Shown one piece after another: positions 8,459 through 16,876 of a stretch of DNA of 64,000 nucleotides. The first letter of the stretch is position 1. Each line of letters begins with the position of its first letter. The DNA is taken from the NCBI RefSeq assembly GCF_026015985.1, contig NZ_CP110389.1, positions 3,442,001 to 3,506,000 on the forward strand, read 5' to 3'. A program made the translations under genes and the position numbers. A model generated the notes under the pieces. The model saw only the letters and a program-made list of their open reading frames with translations. It was not told the origin of the DNA and did no database searches. The DNA comes from Rhodopseudomonas sp. P2A-2r (lineage in GTDB: Bacteria; Pseudomonadota; Alphaproteobacteria; Rhizobiales; Xanthobacteraceae).

Positions 8459-9094
8459 ATGCTTTTGCGCGACAATATCTACGATCTGCTGCGTGATGAT
8501 ATCCTGACCTGTCGGTTTGCGCCGGGTGATGATATGCGCGAGCAGGATCTCGCGGAGCGTTATGCGGTCAGCCGCCAGCCGGTCCGCGAGGCCTTGCTGC
8601 GGCTCGAGCGCGAGCATCTGGTGACGGTGCAGCCGCGCCAGGGCTACCGGGTCAACCCGATCTCGCTGGGCGATGCGCGCGACCTGCTGCGTTTCCGGCT
8701 GGCGCTGGAGCCGGCTTGCGTCGCCGAGGCGATCGAACATGCGCCCGCCGAAGTGCTGACGGCGTTGGACGAGTTCCGGACCTTCGTCGGCAACCGCGAG
8801 GAGTTCATCACCTACAACCGCGCGTTCCATACCGCGCTGGCCTACGCCTCCGGCAACCGCCGCATGGCGGTCGCCGCCTGCGACCTGATCGGGCAGGCGG
8901 ACCGCCTCGTTCGCGTCAGCCTAGCCAACGTCAAGGGGCACGACCCCGCGCAGCTCGTCGCCGAACACGCTGACCTGATCGACGCGATGCAGCGCCGCGA
9001 TGGCCGCGCCGCCGCCCGCATCATCCGGGCCCACATTCAGAAAACCGAAAAACGCGTGCTGCCGGCGCTTGCCCGCAACGCGGTGATCATCTGA
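8459..9094 (+). CDS. GntR-family transcriptional regulator (FCD domain)
   Basis: 211-residue regulator. The N-terminal winged helix shows the GntR pattern: IYDLLRDDILTCRFAPGD, EQDLAERYAVSRQPVREALLRLE and VQPRQGYRV. It is followed by an all-helical FCD ligand-binding domain (LRFRLALEPACVAEAIE, FHTALAYASGNRRM, EHADLIDAMQRRDG, IRAHIQ) with the Asp/His positions that often bind a metal and a carboxylic acid. I start at ATG 8459, not the TTG at 8435, because the latter lies in the predicted -10 region. It heads an operon with an aldehyde dehydrogenase gene (12 bases downstream) and an MFS permease gene, so it probably senses their substrate or product, likely an organic acid. Confidence 0.88.
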   Translation: MLLRDNIYDLLRDDILTCRFAPGDDMREQDLAERYAVSRQPVREALLRLEREHLVTVQPRQGYRVNPISLGDARDLLRFRLALEPACVAEAIEHAPAEVLTALDEFRTFVGNREEFITYNRAFHTALAYASGNRRMAVAACDLIGQADRLVRVSLANVKGHDPAQLVAEHADLIDAMQRRDGRAAARIIRAHIQKTEKRVLPALARNAVII

Positions 9095-9106
9095 CGGAGA
9101 TTAGCC

Positions 9107-10636
9107 ATGAACAGCCCCGCAACACCGACGGTCTCAGACGTCGAAACCCACGGCAATTTTGTCGACGGCAAGCAGATCGAGGCTGGCGACGGCGTTTTGC
9201 TCGATGTGCGCAACCCGGCGACTGGCGAGATCATCGCGCGGATTCCCAACTCGACTTCCGCCGACATCGACCGCGCCATGAAGAGCGCTCGTGCGGCGTT
9301 CGAAGGCCGCGAATGGGGCGGGATGGATATCCGCAGCCGCGCCCGCCTGGTGAACCGGCTGGCTGATGCCTTCGAGGCCAATCTCGACACGCTGTATCGC
9401 CTGGAGACCCTGAACAACGGCCGCCCGCTCAACGAGACCCGCGCCCAGCTCGGACGCCTGCCTGACTTTTTCCGGTACTTCGCCGGACTAGCGCTGTCGC
9501 GGCGCGACTCGGTCATTCCGGTCGAGGGCGATTACCTGAACTACACCTTGCGCACGCCGATCGGCGTGGTCGCCAACTGCACGCCGTTCAACCATCCCTT
9601 GATGATCATGTGCAAGTCGCTGGCCGCGGTGCTTGCGTCGGGCTGTACCACCGTGGTGAAGCCGTCGGAATACACCCCGCTGACAACGCTGAAGCTGGCG
9701 CAGATCTTCACCGACGCGGGCCTGCCGAAAGGCGTATTCAACGTCGTGCTCGGCCTCGGCCAGAGCGCCGGAAAGATGCTGGCCGAGCATCCCGACATCA
9801 ACAAGCTGGTGCTGACCGGCGGCACCGAAGCCGGCCGCATCGCTGGCAGCGCTGCCGCAAAAGTGTTCGCGCACCAGACCATGGAACTCGGCGGCAAGAC
9901 GCCGGTCATGGTGTTCGACGATTTCAATATTGATCAGGCCGTCAACTACGCCGCGTTCGGCGCCTTCATCGGCGCCGGCCAGACCTGTGTCTGCGCCTCC
10001 CGGCATATCGTGCAGGACACGATATATGACGAATTCGTCGAGAAGCTGCAGCGCAAGACGGAGTCGATCCGCATCGGCGACCCGTTTGATCCGGCGACCC
10101 AGCTCGGACCGGTGATTTCCGCCAAACAGCGCGATCGCGTGCTGATGTATTCGCGTTTCGGCAACGAGGACGGCGCGCGGCTGGTCACCGGCGGCGTCGC
10201 CGCCGATGTGCCCGGTCATCAGGGCGGCTACTTCGTCAAGCCGACGGTGTTCGCCGACGTCCGCGCCGACATGCGCATCTTCCAGGAAGAAGTCTTCGGA
10301 CCGTTCACCTCGGTGACGCCGTTCAAGGACGAGGCCGACGCCCTGCGGCTTGCCAACGACTCGCCGTTCGGCCTGGCTGCCGCGATCCGTACCAGCAATG
10401 TCGGCCGCGCCCACCGCGTCGCCGCCGGCGTTCGCGCCGGCATCGTCTGGGTCAACGACCATCACCGGCTCGATCCGGCGTCGCCGTGGGGCGGCGTCGA
10501 CGACAGCGGCATCGGCAGCGAATTCGGCACCGAGAGCTTCGAGACGCACTTCAACACCAAGAGCGTCATGGTGGCCACCGCTGAGAAGGATTTTGACTGG
10601 TACCGCGACACGGCGGGCCAGAAGCGCCTCAACTAA
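9107..10636 (+). CDS. NAD(P)-dependent aldehyde dehydrogenase
   Basis: Full-length (509 residues) class-I-like ALDH oxidising an aldehyde to the carboxylate. N-terminal GNFVDGKQIEAGDG and NPATGEIIARIPN are followed by TPFNHPLMIMCKSLA and VVKPSEYTPLTTL (cofactor binding). The general-base Glu is E260 in MELGGKTPV and the catalytic Cys is C294 in GAGQTCVCAS. Late motifs EEVFGPFTSV and WGGVDDSGIGSEFG are also present. GGAG at about 9096 precedes the ATG. It is cotranscribed with the upstream GntR gene, and an MFS permease gene lies 77 bases downstream, together forming a small catabolic operon. The aldehyde cannot be assigned from sequence. Confidence 0.93.
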   Translation: MNSPATPTVSDVETHGNFVDGKQIEAGDGVLLDVRNPATGEIIARIPNSTSADIDRAMKSARAAFEGREWGGMDIRSRARLVNRLADAFEANLDTLYRLETLNNGRPLNETRAQLGRLPDFFRYFAGLALSRRDSVIPVEGDYLNYTLRTPIGVVANCTPFNHPLMIMCKSLAAVLASGCTTVVKPSEYTPLTTLKLAQIFTDAGLPKGVFNVVLGLGQSAGKMLAEHPDINKLVLTGGTEAGRIAGSAAAKVFAHQTMELGGKTPVMVFDDFNIDQAVNYAAFGAFIGAGQTCVCASRHIVQDTIYDEFVEKLQRKTESIRIGDPFDPATQLGPVISAKQRDRVLMYSRFGNEDGARLVTGGVAADVPGHQGGYFVKPTVFADVRADMRIFQEEVFGPFTSVTPFKDEADALRLANDSPFGLAAAIRTSNVGRAHRVAAGVRAGIVWVNDHHRLDPASPWGGVDDSGIGSEFGTESFETHFNTKSVMVATAEKDFDWYRDTAGQKRLN

Positions 10637-10713
10637 CAGATCGAATCGGGCGGCTGCCAAAAGTCCAAAGAGACGCAGCCGTCCGCACCATCAACACAAC
10701 GGGAGAAACGCCA

Positions 10714-12081
10714 ATGTCAGCTTCAGTCAACGCCGGAGGCCGCCTCGATCGGCTTCCGATCGGACCATTCCACTACCGCATCATGACACTGATCGGCATT
10801 GGCATGTTCTTCGACGGTTTCGACATCTATCTTGCCGGCACCGTGCTCGGCGTGACGTTGAAGACCGGATTCTCAACACTCGGCCAGAATGCAATCTTCA
10901 TTTCGGCGACCTTCGTCGGCATGATGGTGGGATCGTTCGGCACCGGCTTCCTCGGCGATCGTTTCGGCCGCCGCTTCAGCTACCAGTTCAACCTGCTTCT
11001 GTTCGGCCTTGCTTCGCTCGCCGCCGCTTTCGCGCCCAACATGACCATCCTGATCGTCTGCCGCTTCTTCATGGGCGTCGGGCTGGGCGCCGAGAACGTG
11101 GTTGGCTATTCCACCATGACCGAGTTCGTGCCCGCCAAGTCGCGCGGCAAGTGGCTCGGGCTGATGGCGGTGTGCGTGGTCACCGGCCTGCCGGCCGCGT
11201 TGCTGGTCGCGTCGATCATCGTACCGGCATTCGGCTGGCGCGCCATGTTCATCCTCGGCGGCATCGGTGCGCTGGTGGTCTGGTATCTGCGCAAGAACCT
11301 GCCGGAATCGCCGCGCTGGCTCGAAGCCGTCGGCCGCAAGGAGGAGGCGGAAGCGCTGATGCAGAGCATCGAGCGCGAAGCCGCCCAGGGCCAACCGCTG
11401 CCGGCTCCGGCGCTGGCGCCCGCGGTGGCGCCGTCCGGCGATCTGGCGACGCTGTTCACGCAGCCGCTGCTGAGCCGCATGATCGTGGGTTCGGTTTGCC
11501 TGATCACCATCAACACGCTGCTGTACGGCTTCGTCACCTGGCTGCCGGTCTTCTTCATCAAGCAGGGGCTGAGCATCGCCACCTCGTTCGGCTACGCACT
11601 GCTGATGGCACTGGGCGCCCCGATCGGCTCGGCCATCGGCGCGCTGACAGCGGATCGCTGGGGCCGCAAGCCGACCATCATCGGTTCGTCGCTGATCACG
11701 GTGGCGCTGGGCATCATCTATCCGATGATCTCCGACCCGATCCTGCTGCCGGCGGTGGGCTTCCTGCTGACCATCCCGATCTACGTGCTGGTGGCGCTGC
11801 TGTTCGGCATCTACATCCCCGAACTGTTCCCCACCGAGGTGCGGCTGCGGGCGTCGGGCATCGTCAACACCCTGGGCCGCGGCGCCACCATCGTGACGCC
11901 GTTCCTGGTGGTGATGCTGTTCGAGGCCCGCGGCGTCGCCGGCGTGATGTCGCTGATGATCGGGCTGCTGGTGATCCAGATCATCACCGTCGCGGCGCTG
12001 GGCATCGAAACCCGCCATCGCCGGCTTGAAGAGCTGAAGAGCGAGGATCTGGCGCCCTCGGCGCTGAAGCAGCCGTCCTGA
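10714..12081 (+). CDS. MFS transporter, metabolite:H+ symporter type
   Basis: 455-residue permease with twelve predicted membrane helices. Family signs are DGFDIYLAGTVLG after helix 1, the GDRFGRR loop 2-3 motif, a long hydrophilic central loop with an Ala/Pro-rich stretch (residues about 225-245), GALTADRWGRKP in the second half and the PELFPTEVRLRASG motif typical of the sugar-porter/aromatic-acid-symporter groups. GGGAG at 10701-10705 lies 8 bases before the ATG. Association with a GntR regulator and an ALDH suggests uptake of a small organic acid or alcohol catabolised through an aldehyde. A perfect hairpin follows the stop. Confidence 0.9.
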   Translation: MSASVNAGGRLDRLPIGPFHYRIMTLIGIGMFFDGFDIYLAGTVLGVTLKTGFSTLGQNAIFISATFVGMMVGSFGTGFLGDRFGRRFSYQFNLLLFGLASLAAAFAPNMTILIVCRFFMGVGLGAENVVGYSTMTEFVPAKSRGKWLGLMAVCVVTGLPAALLVASIIVPAFGWRAMFILGGIGALVVWYLRKNLPESPRWLEAVGRKEEAEALMQSIEREAAQGQPLPAPALAPAVAPSGDLATLFTQPLLSRMIVGSVCLITINTLLYGFVTWLPVFFIKQGLSIATSFGYALLMALGAPIGSAIGALTADRWGRKPTIIGSSLITVALGIIYPMISDPILLPAVGFLLTIPIYVLVALLFGIYIPELFPTEVRLRASGIVNTLGRGATIVTPFLVVMLFEARGVAGVMSLMIGLLVIQIITVAALGIETRHRRLEELKSEDLAPSALKQPS

Positions 12082-12109
12082 CCGCAGCGGGCAGGGCGAC
12101 ATGACAAGC

Positions 12110-12142
12110 CTCCGGTGAGCGAAGTACACTCGCTCACCGGAG
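12110..12142 (+). terminator. Hairpin after the MFS gene (terminator-like, no U-tract)
   Basis: A 13-base perfect stem (CTCCGGTGAGCGA / TCGCTCACCGGAG) with a 7-base loop AGTACAC begins 29 bases after the permease stop. No T-run follows on either strand, so it may act as a 3'-end stabilising structure or a Rho-assisted end rather than a classic intrinsic terminator. It separates this operon from the convergent protease gene. Confidence 0.5.
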
Positions 12143-12242
12143 TGCGATAGGTCTCAGCGCTGCCGTTGTTTCTGCGCATCTCCGCCGCAAGCGCGAGGAA
12201 GTCGTGCTGGTCGGCTTCGCGGATGCGAACGACCGGTAACGC

Positions 12243-13655
12243 TCAATCCTTCGATCCCGGCCCCTTGGCCGCGATGATGTCGTCGGCCTTGACCCAGCCG
12301 GGGGTGCCGATGGCGAAGCGGGCCTTGGCGCGCGAGGCCAGTTCGCGCGCGGTCTTGTTGTCGCCGCGCAAGAATGCGGCCTGTGCCGAGGCGAGATCGG
12401 CCTCCGCATAGTCGCCCTTGCGGCCATAGGCCATGGCCAGCTGGGAGTAGCCGATCGGCGCTTCGCTTTCGCGGGCGACGGCGGCGCGCAGGATCCGGAT
12501 CGCTTCGTCGGTGGTCGCCTTGTTGTCGGAGGCCACCAGCGCCTGCCCCAGCAGCATCTCGATCAGGGCTGCGTTGTTCGACAGTTGCACCGCCTTGCGC
12601 AGCGGCGCCACGGCCTCTGCCGGCCGGCCGCCTTCGAGCAGCGCCTGGCCCTTCAATTCATGGAAATAGGGGTTGTTGGGCTGCACCGCGATCAGCGCGT
12701 CGATCTGCGCCGCGGCGTCGCGCAGGTCGCCATGGCGATAGGTGGCGATGGCGCGCGCATAGCGCGCCGGCAGCGAGACGTCGGACGGCGGATAGCGCCG
12801 ATAGACCGTATCGCGCTGCTCCATGAAGCCGGAGGTCTTGGCGCGCATCAGGTCGTGGCGCAGCTGCAAAGCAGGGTCGTCCTTCTTGTCCCAGTACGGG
12901 CTCGATTTCGCCAGCTCTTCGAGCGCGGCAACGCGCTCGCGCGGCATCGGATGCGACTGCTGGTAGGGGTCGGCGCCACGCGCCGCGAACAGGCTGTCGC
13001 CGGAGAACCGCTTGAAGGTCTCGTACATGCCCTTCGGCGACTGGCCGGTGGCGGTGAGGAACTTGACCCCGGCGCGGTCGGCGTTTTCCTCCTGCTGGCG
13101 CTGGTAGGACAGCATGGTGCTCTGCAGGATCGCGCTCGGCGCGCTCACCGCGGCAGCGCCGATATTGCCGGCGCCGTTGTTGGGATTGCCGCTGCGCGCG
13201 CCGGCCACCATGGCGCCGACGCCGAGCAGCATGGCAACGATCATCTGGGTCTGCGCTTCCGCCAGCCGCGAGCGGAGCTTCGACAGATGGCCGCCGGCGA
13301 GATGGCCGGTTTCGTGGGCCAGCACGCCGATCAGCTGGTTCGGGGTCTGCGACTGCATCAGCGCGCCGTAATTGACGAAGATGCGGCGGCCGTCGGCGAC
13401 GAAGGCGTTGAAGGTGGGATCGTTGATGATGACGACCTGGATATTCTGTTTCTCGAGCCCGGCGGCGCGCAGGATCGGCCGCGTGTAGTCGCGCAGCAGC
13501 TGCTCGATCTCGGCATCGCGCAGCAGCCTGGGGCCGCGGTTTTCCTGGGCGCGCGCCGGCAGCTGCGCGATCAGCAGCGCCGCCGCGGTCAGCAGCGCGA
13601 TCCATCTGGAGGGGGCCCGGGGCGTGGCCCGGGGCTGCGGTCGCAGGTCTTTCAT
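12243..13655 (-). CDS. Periplasmic M48 metallopeptidase with TPR domain (BepA/YfgC-like)
   Basis: 470-residue secreted zinc peptidase. From the start at 13655 (MKDLRPQ) there is a basic N-terminus, a hydrophobic core at about residues 18-35 and PARAQE as a cleavage-like site. HETGH at residues 114-118 is the zinc site and the ENADRAG segment supplies the third ligand. The C-terminal half carries tetratricopeptide-like repeats (YFHELKGQALLEGGRPAEA, NAALIEMLLGQALVASDN, IGYSQLAMAYGRKGDYAEA). This matches the BepA family, which in other bacteria assists or degrades outer-membrane proteins, especially LptD. The frame is open upstream to 13733, but that extension lacks a signal sequence. It stands alone, convergent with the MFS gene. 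Confidence 0.88.
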   Translation of the reverse strand: MKDLRPQPRATPRAPSRWIALLTAAALLIAQLPARAQENRGPRLLRDAEIEQLLRDYTRPILRAAGLEKQNIQVVIINDPTFNAFVADGRRIFVNYGALMQSQTPNQLIGVLAHETGHLAGGHLSKLRSRLAEAQTQMIVAMLLGVGAMVAGARSGNPNNGAGNIGAAAVSAPSAILQSTMLSYQRQQEENADRAGVKFLTATGQSPKGMYETFKRFSGDSLFAARGADPYQQSHPMPRERVAALEELAKSSPYWDKKDDPALQLRHDLMRAKTSGFMEQRDTVYRRYPPSDVSLPARYARAIATYRHGDLRDAAAQIDALIAVQPNNPYFHELKGQALLEGGRPAEAVAPLRKAVQLSNNAALIEMLLGQALVASDNKATTDEAIRILRAAVARESEAPIGYSQLAMAYGRKGDYAEADLASAQAAFLRGDNKTARELASRAKARFAIGTPGWVKADDIIAAKGPGSKD

Positions 13656-13867
13656 CTTCGGCCGGGGTCGGACAGGGATGGGCCTAACAAGCCCGATATT
13701 GCGGCAGGAGCGCGGCACAGCAACGGACCGCAACGCGTCGGGGCCGTGCAGATAGCAGGTTATACTGGAAAATACGAATGGGGATCAGCACCGGCGTCCG
13801 GCGCCGCCTCCTGCAGCAATGACACTGGCGATGCGTCGGCGATATCCCGAAAGCCGAGGCCGGAGCG

Positions 13868-14827
13868 TCAGGCCTGCACGTCGATGGTCGGCGTCGCCGC
13901 GACCATCACCGTCGCGAGTGCGGCATCGGCGCCGCCGGACTGGCTGATCTGGATGTTTTCCGCCAGTTCGCCGACGGCCTTGTCCACGGCTGAGCCGGTC
14001 TGCGCCGCGCCGTCGGCTTCGGGGTCGGCCGGATGCTGAGCCTTGAGCTTTCGCGCGGCTTCTTCCATCAAGTGCTTGACCGCGCGGGCAGCGTCCTTGA
14101 AGGCTTCCAGCACGTCGTGCTCATGCTGGTTGTCTTTCGCTTCCGCCGTGGCCTTGTCGGCCGGGCTCTGCGGCTGCGCGGCGACTTCAGGCGCGGCCGT
14201 CTTTGCGGTCGCATCGGCTGGGGAGGCCACCGCCGGAGCCTCGCCTGTCGTTGACGTCGCATCGCTCGCTGTTGCGGCCGGGTCGGCGGAGCCGGTGACG
14301 GCATCGCTTGGCACCGCGGCGTTCGACGCACCTTCGCCGCCCTGGGCTTTCAGCGCCTCGCTATATTCGTTGGCGGCGCCCTTGATCTCCTGGGCGATGG
14401 CCTTGGCCTGACGCATGATTGCCTTGGGATCGCCGCCCATCATGCGCAGCAATGCCAGTTTCTGGCGCGCCAGTTCCAGCTTCTGTTCGGCCGCCGCCTT
14501 GCGATCGCCGATCATGCCCTGCCTGGCGTCGTCGAGCTTGGTCAGCGCATCGCGGGTCTTCTCCAACTGATCGGAGAGCGCGGTCGCGACATCGCCGTCC
14601 AGCGCCGGCCACAGGGCGTTCAGCGAATTCTGCAGCAGCGACATGGCCTGCGCGGAAGCCGACAAATTCTTCTGGACCGCAGGGCCGCGGTTGGCGGAAT
14701 TGACGTCGCCCGCGTCGGCGTTGGTCTTGGCCGAAGCCGCACTGGATTTCGCCGCCGCACCGCGCAGCAGCGCGACCGCGGCATCGTCGGCGGACTTCTG
14801 ATATGCGCTGTTGGACGCAGTGAGCAC
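13868..14827 (-). CDS. Hypothetical Ala-rich protein with two helical segments
   Basis: I do not recognise this 319-residue protein. It begins at a GTG with GAGG about 9 bases upstream. Residues about 55-170 look like a helical or coiled region rich in Leu, Lys, Glu and Asp. A low-complexity Ala/Pro/Ser/Thr stretch follows at about 175-230, then a second charged helix (DVLEAFKDAARAVKHLMEEAARKLKAQ) and an acidic tail. No signal peptide or membrane segment is evident. It is single-copy between the protease gene and a 430-base gap. It could be a secreted or surface helper, but no function should be assumed. Confidence 0.6.
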   Translation of the reverse strand: MLTASNSAYQKSADDAAVALLRGAAAKSSAASAKTNADAGDVNSANRGPAVQKNLSASAQAMSLLQNSLNALWPALDGDVATALSDQLEKTRDALTKLDDARQGMIGDRKAAAEQKLELARQKLALLRMMGGDPKAIMRQAKAIAQEIKGAANEYSEALKAQGGEGASNAAVPSDAVTGSADPAATASDATSTTGEAPAVASPADATAKTAAPEVAAQPQSPADKATAEAKDNQHEHDVLEAFKDAARAVKHLMEEAARKLKAQHPADPEADGAAQTGSAVDKAVGELAENIQISQSGGADAALATVMVAATPTIDVQA

Positions 14828-15255
14828 CGAACATCCTCGCTAGCGGACTTGGTCGCCTAAGGTGTGTGCGAAAGTTCTACTATCTCTACGGTAATAACGT
14901 GCCTCTGCGACTCTTAATGATCCGTTAAGGGAGTGGCGGTGAGTTGATCTCGCACCGTCGTCCTGTGCGACCTATCGCAGCGAAGCAGGCGTGGCGCTTC
15001 GCTGCCTTTTCGCGCGCCATGCGAACGGCCAGTTTGATGCATGGTCTCAAGTTAACGTCCCGCGCCCGAGCGTTGCTCACCGCGCTTGGAGCCATCGGGC
15101 CGGCTTCGTCGACCGCTGATACGCTTCGTGACACGGCAATCCGGAGCCGCGAGCGTGTCGAGATTCGTGCGACCTCTTGTCCCAGTTTGTCCAACTATTT
15201 TATCGAATGGCCAATTGTTAAAGGTCGCTCCGAATGTTCGAGAGGAGAAGAGATA
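14828..15255 (+). other. Intergenic region, no gene seen
   Basis: Some 430 bases between the divergent hypothetical gene and the SnoaL-like gene. I see no convincing protein or RNA gene. A short inverted repeat CTTAA-N7-TTAAG lies at 14913-14929 near the leftward start. The SD AGGAG at 15243-15247 belongs to the downstream gene. The region marks the left border of the segment whose codon use is more AT-rich than its flanks. Confidence 0.5.
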
Positions 15256-15576
15256 ATGGATCTGCCAACCGTGGCGGAGGCGTACTTTGAGGCAGACAGG
15301 CACAATGACCTCAACGCCATGCTGGCGGTTTTTTCCGACAATGCCTCAGTGATGGACGAAGGCACGCGCCACGAGGGCGCCGCCGCAATCCGTGGATGGT
15401 GGACAGCGGCAAAGGCAAAGTATCATCACGTCGCCATACCAACGGAGACGGTGATTGCGGGCGAGGAGATCCTTGTCAGGGCGACTGTGACAGGGCGATT
15501 TCCCAACAGTCCCGCAACGCTCAATTACGCATTCACGGTGAAGCAGGGAAAGATCATCAACCTGGAAATTGGCTGA
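15256..15576 (+). CDS. SnoaL/NTF2-like protein
   Basis: Small 106-residue protein of the NTF2-like fold (ketosteroid-isomerase-like). It has a helical YFEADRHNDLNAMLAVF start, then SDNASVMDEGTRHEGAAAI and RGWWTAAKAKYHH, followed by beta strands ending NYAFTVKQGKIINLEIG. This is the usual length for a single-domain SnoaL-like protein. ATG 15256 has AGGAG 8 bases upstream; the longer upstream frame is not family-like. An exported alpha/beta hydrolase gene begins about 100 bases downstream. Such proteins may isomerise or bind small hydrophobic ligands, but many have no known activity. Confidence 0.8.
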   Translation: MDLPTVAEAYFEADRHNDLNAMLAVFSDNASVMDEGTRHEGAAAIRGWWTAAKAKYHHVAIPTETVIAGEEILVRATVTGRFPNSPATLNYAFTVKQGKIINLEIG

Positions 15577-15676
15577 TGGCTGGTTTCTCACCCCGAAGGA
15601 TGACGGCAGTCATCCGCCTGCTCACCCTTGAACATAACTATCCCATAGCAATGACAGATACCCTGGAGATATGCCA

Positions 15677-16462
15677 ATGAGCTTTGAGATCGGACAGATC
15701 CTGGTTGCAACGGTTGCCGCGGCAAATCTGTTTGCCATGACGCCGGCACGTGCAGCAGATGCCACTCCGAACAGCAAGGCCGTTCGAAATGTCGTGCTTG
15801 TGCACGGTGCATTCGCCGATGGTTCGGGATGGCGCGGGGTCTACGAAGAGTTGAAACATCGCGGCTTTCGCGTGACTATCGTTCAAAATCCTCTCACCTC
15901 CCTCGAAGACGATGTCGCTGCCACCAAGCGTGCGCTGGATCGACAGAATGGCCCGACCATCCTTGTCGGACACTCCTGGGGCGGCACGGTCATCACCGAA
16001 GCAGGCGTTGATGCGAAGGTGGCAGGGCTTGTCTATGTCTCCGCTCTTTCGCCAGACGCCGGAGAAACCACTGCTCAGCAGTATGCAGGCTTTGCGCCCG
16101 CGTCCCAGTTTGTCATCGACACGACAGACGATGGTTTTGGCTTCGTTAGCCTGGAAAAATTCAAGGCTGGCTTTGCCCATGACTTGAACGATTCAGACGC
16201 CGCGTTTTTGCGGGATGCGCAGGTCCCGATCAACATGTCGGCGTTCGGCGTGAAGCTTAAGAATGCAGCGTGGCGGTCCAAGCCCAGCTGGGCGGTGATC
16301 GCGACTGAAGACAAGGCTTTTGATCAGAAAATGCTGATTCACATGGCCGAGCGCATCGGTGCACAGATCACGAAGGTTTCAGCCAGTCACGCGCTTTTCA
16401 TGAGCCAGCACAAAGCCGTGGCCGACGTGATCGAAAAAGCCGCGAAAACACTGTCGAAGTAA
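15677..16462 (+). CDS. Exported alpha/beta hydrolase
   Basis: 261-residue hydrolase with an N-terminal signal (ILVATVAAANLFAMTPARA, cleavage after ARA). The catalytic pattern is VVLVHGAFADGSGW (oxyanion region), a VGHSWGGT nucleophile elbow, and a late SASHALFMSQH His. This is the short 'hydrolase of unknown specificity' group often seen in soil proteobacteria and related to EstA- and salicylate-esterase-like proteins. GGAG at 15665-15668 lies 8 bases before ATG 15677; the ATG at 15671 is too close. It is probably cotranscribed with the SnoaL-like gene. Substrate unknown. Confidence 0.85.
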   Translation: MSFEIGQILVATVAAANLFAMTPARAADATPNSKAVRNVVLVHGAFADGSGWRGVYEELKHRGFRVTIVQNPLTSLEDDVAATKRALDRQNGPTILVGHSWGGTVITEAGVDAKVAGLVYVSALSPDAGETTAQQYAGFAPASQFVIDTTDDGFGFVSLEKFKAGFAHDLNDSDAAFLRDAQVPINMSAFGVKLKNAAWRSKPSWAVIATEDKAFDQKMLIHMAERIGAQITKVSASHALFMSQHKAVADVIEKAAKTLSK

Positions 16463-16876
16463 CGTGATTGGGCAATCCGGATTCCGGCTCGCCCTTCAGT
16501 GCTGCTTCAGCAAGAGCTTTGATCATTGAAAGTTGTCCGGCGCCTGGCTCCTGCGACGTGGGGCCACTGAGAACCATCGCCACGATGCAGATCATATGAT
16601 GGCCGCCGCGCCGGGTTGATGCCATGTGCTGCGCGTCGATGACGCGCTGATCACGACAAAGTTAGGAATCGGAGTTGCCCATCGATCATCCGCACCGATG
16701 CGTGCGCGGTTACAAAATGCTTTTTCGGATCAAGGCTTTGATCGCAGTTGCGGAAGGCGAGGGTTTAAAACGCCCCAATTTTTGGAAATGATAGAAATGA
16801 TAAAACTGTTGAATATGAAATACTCTTAGATTATTCAGCGCCTCCTTCATTCGCATTCATGACGGAGGTCAATCTG
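16463..16876 (+). other. Intergenic region upstream of the GMC oxidoreductase gene
   Basis: About 410 bases with no convincing gene. The right part (about 16760-16850) is strikingly AT-rich for this genome. It contains a plausible promoter: TTGAAT (16809-16814), a 17-base spacer and TATTCA (16832-16837). GGAGG (16864-16868) is the ribosome-binding site of the next gene. A 67-codon frame at 16626-16829 has no recognisable features. Confidence 0.5.
16809..16837 (+). promoter_or_regulatory. Predicted sigma-70-type promoter of the GMC oxidoreductase gene
   Basis: TTGAAT and TATTCA are spaced by 17 bases in an AT-rich stretch 40-68 bases upstream of the ATG at 16877. The position suits a leader of about 33 bases carrying the GGAGG site. 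Based on consensus matching by eye only. Confidence 0.4.

Noticed and set aside
16626..16829. Rightward 67-codon frame in the gap before the GMC gene
   Set aside because: No ribosome site, no motif, and it runs through the likely promoter region.
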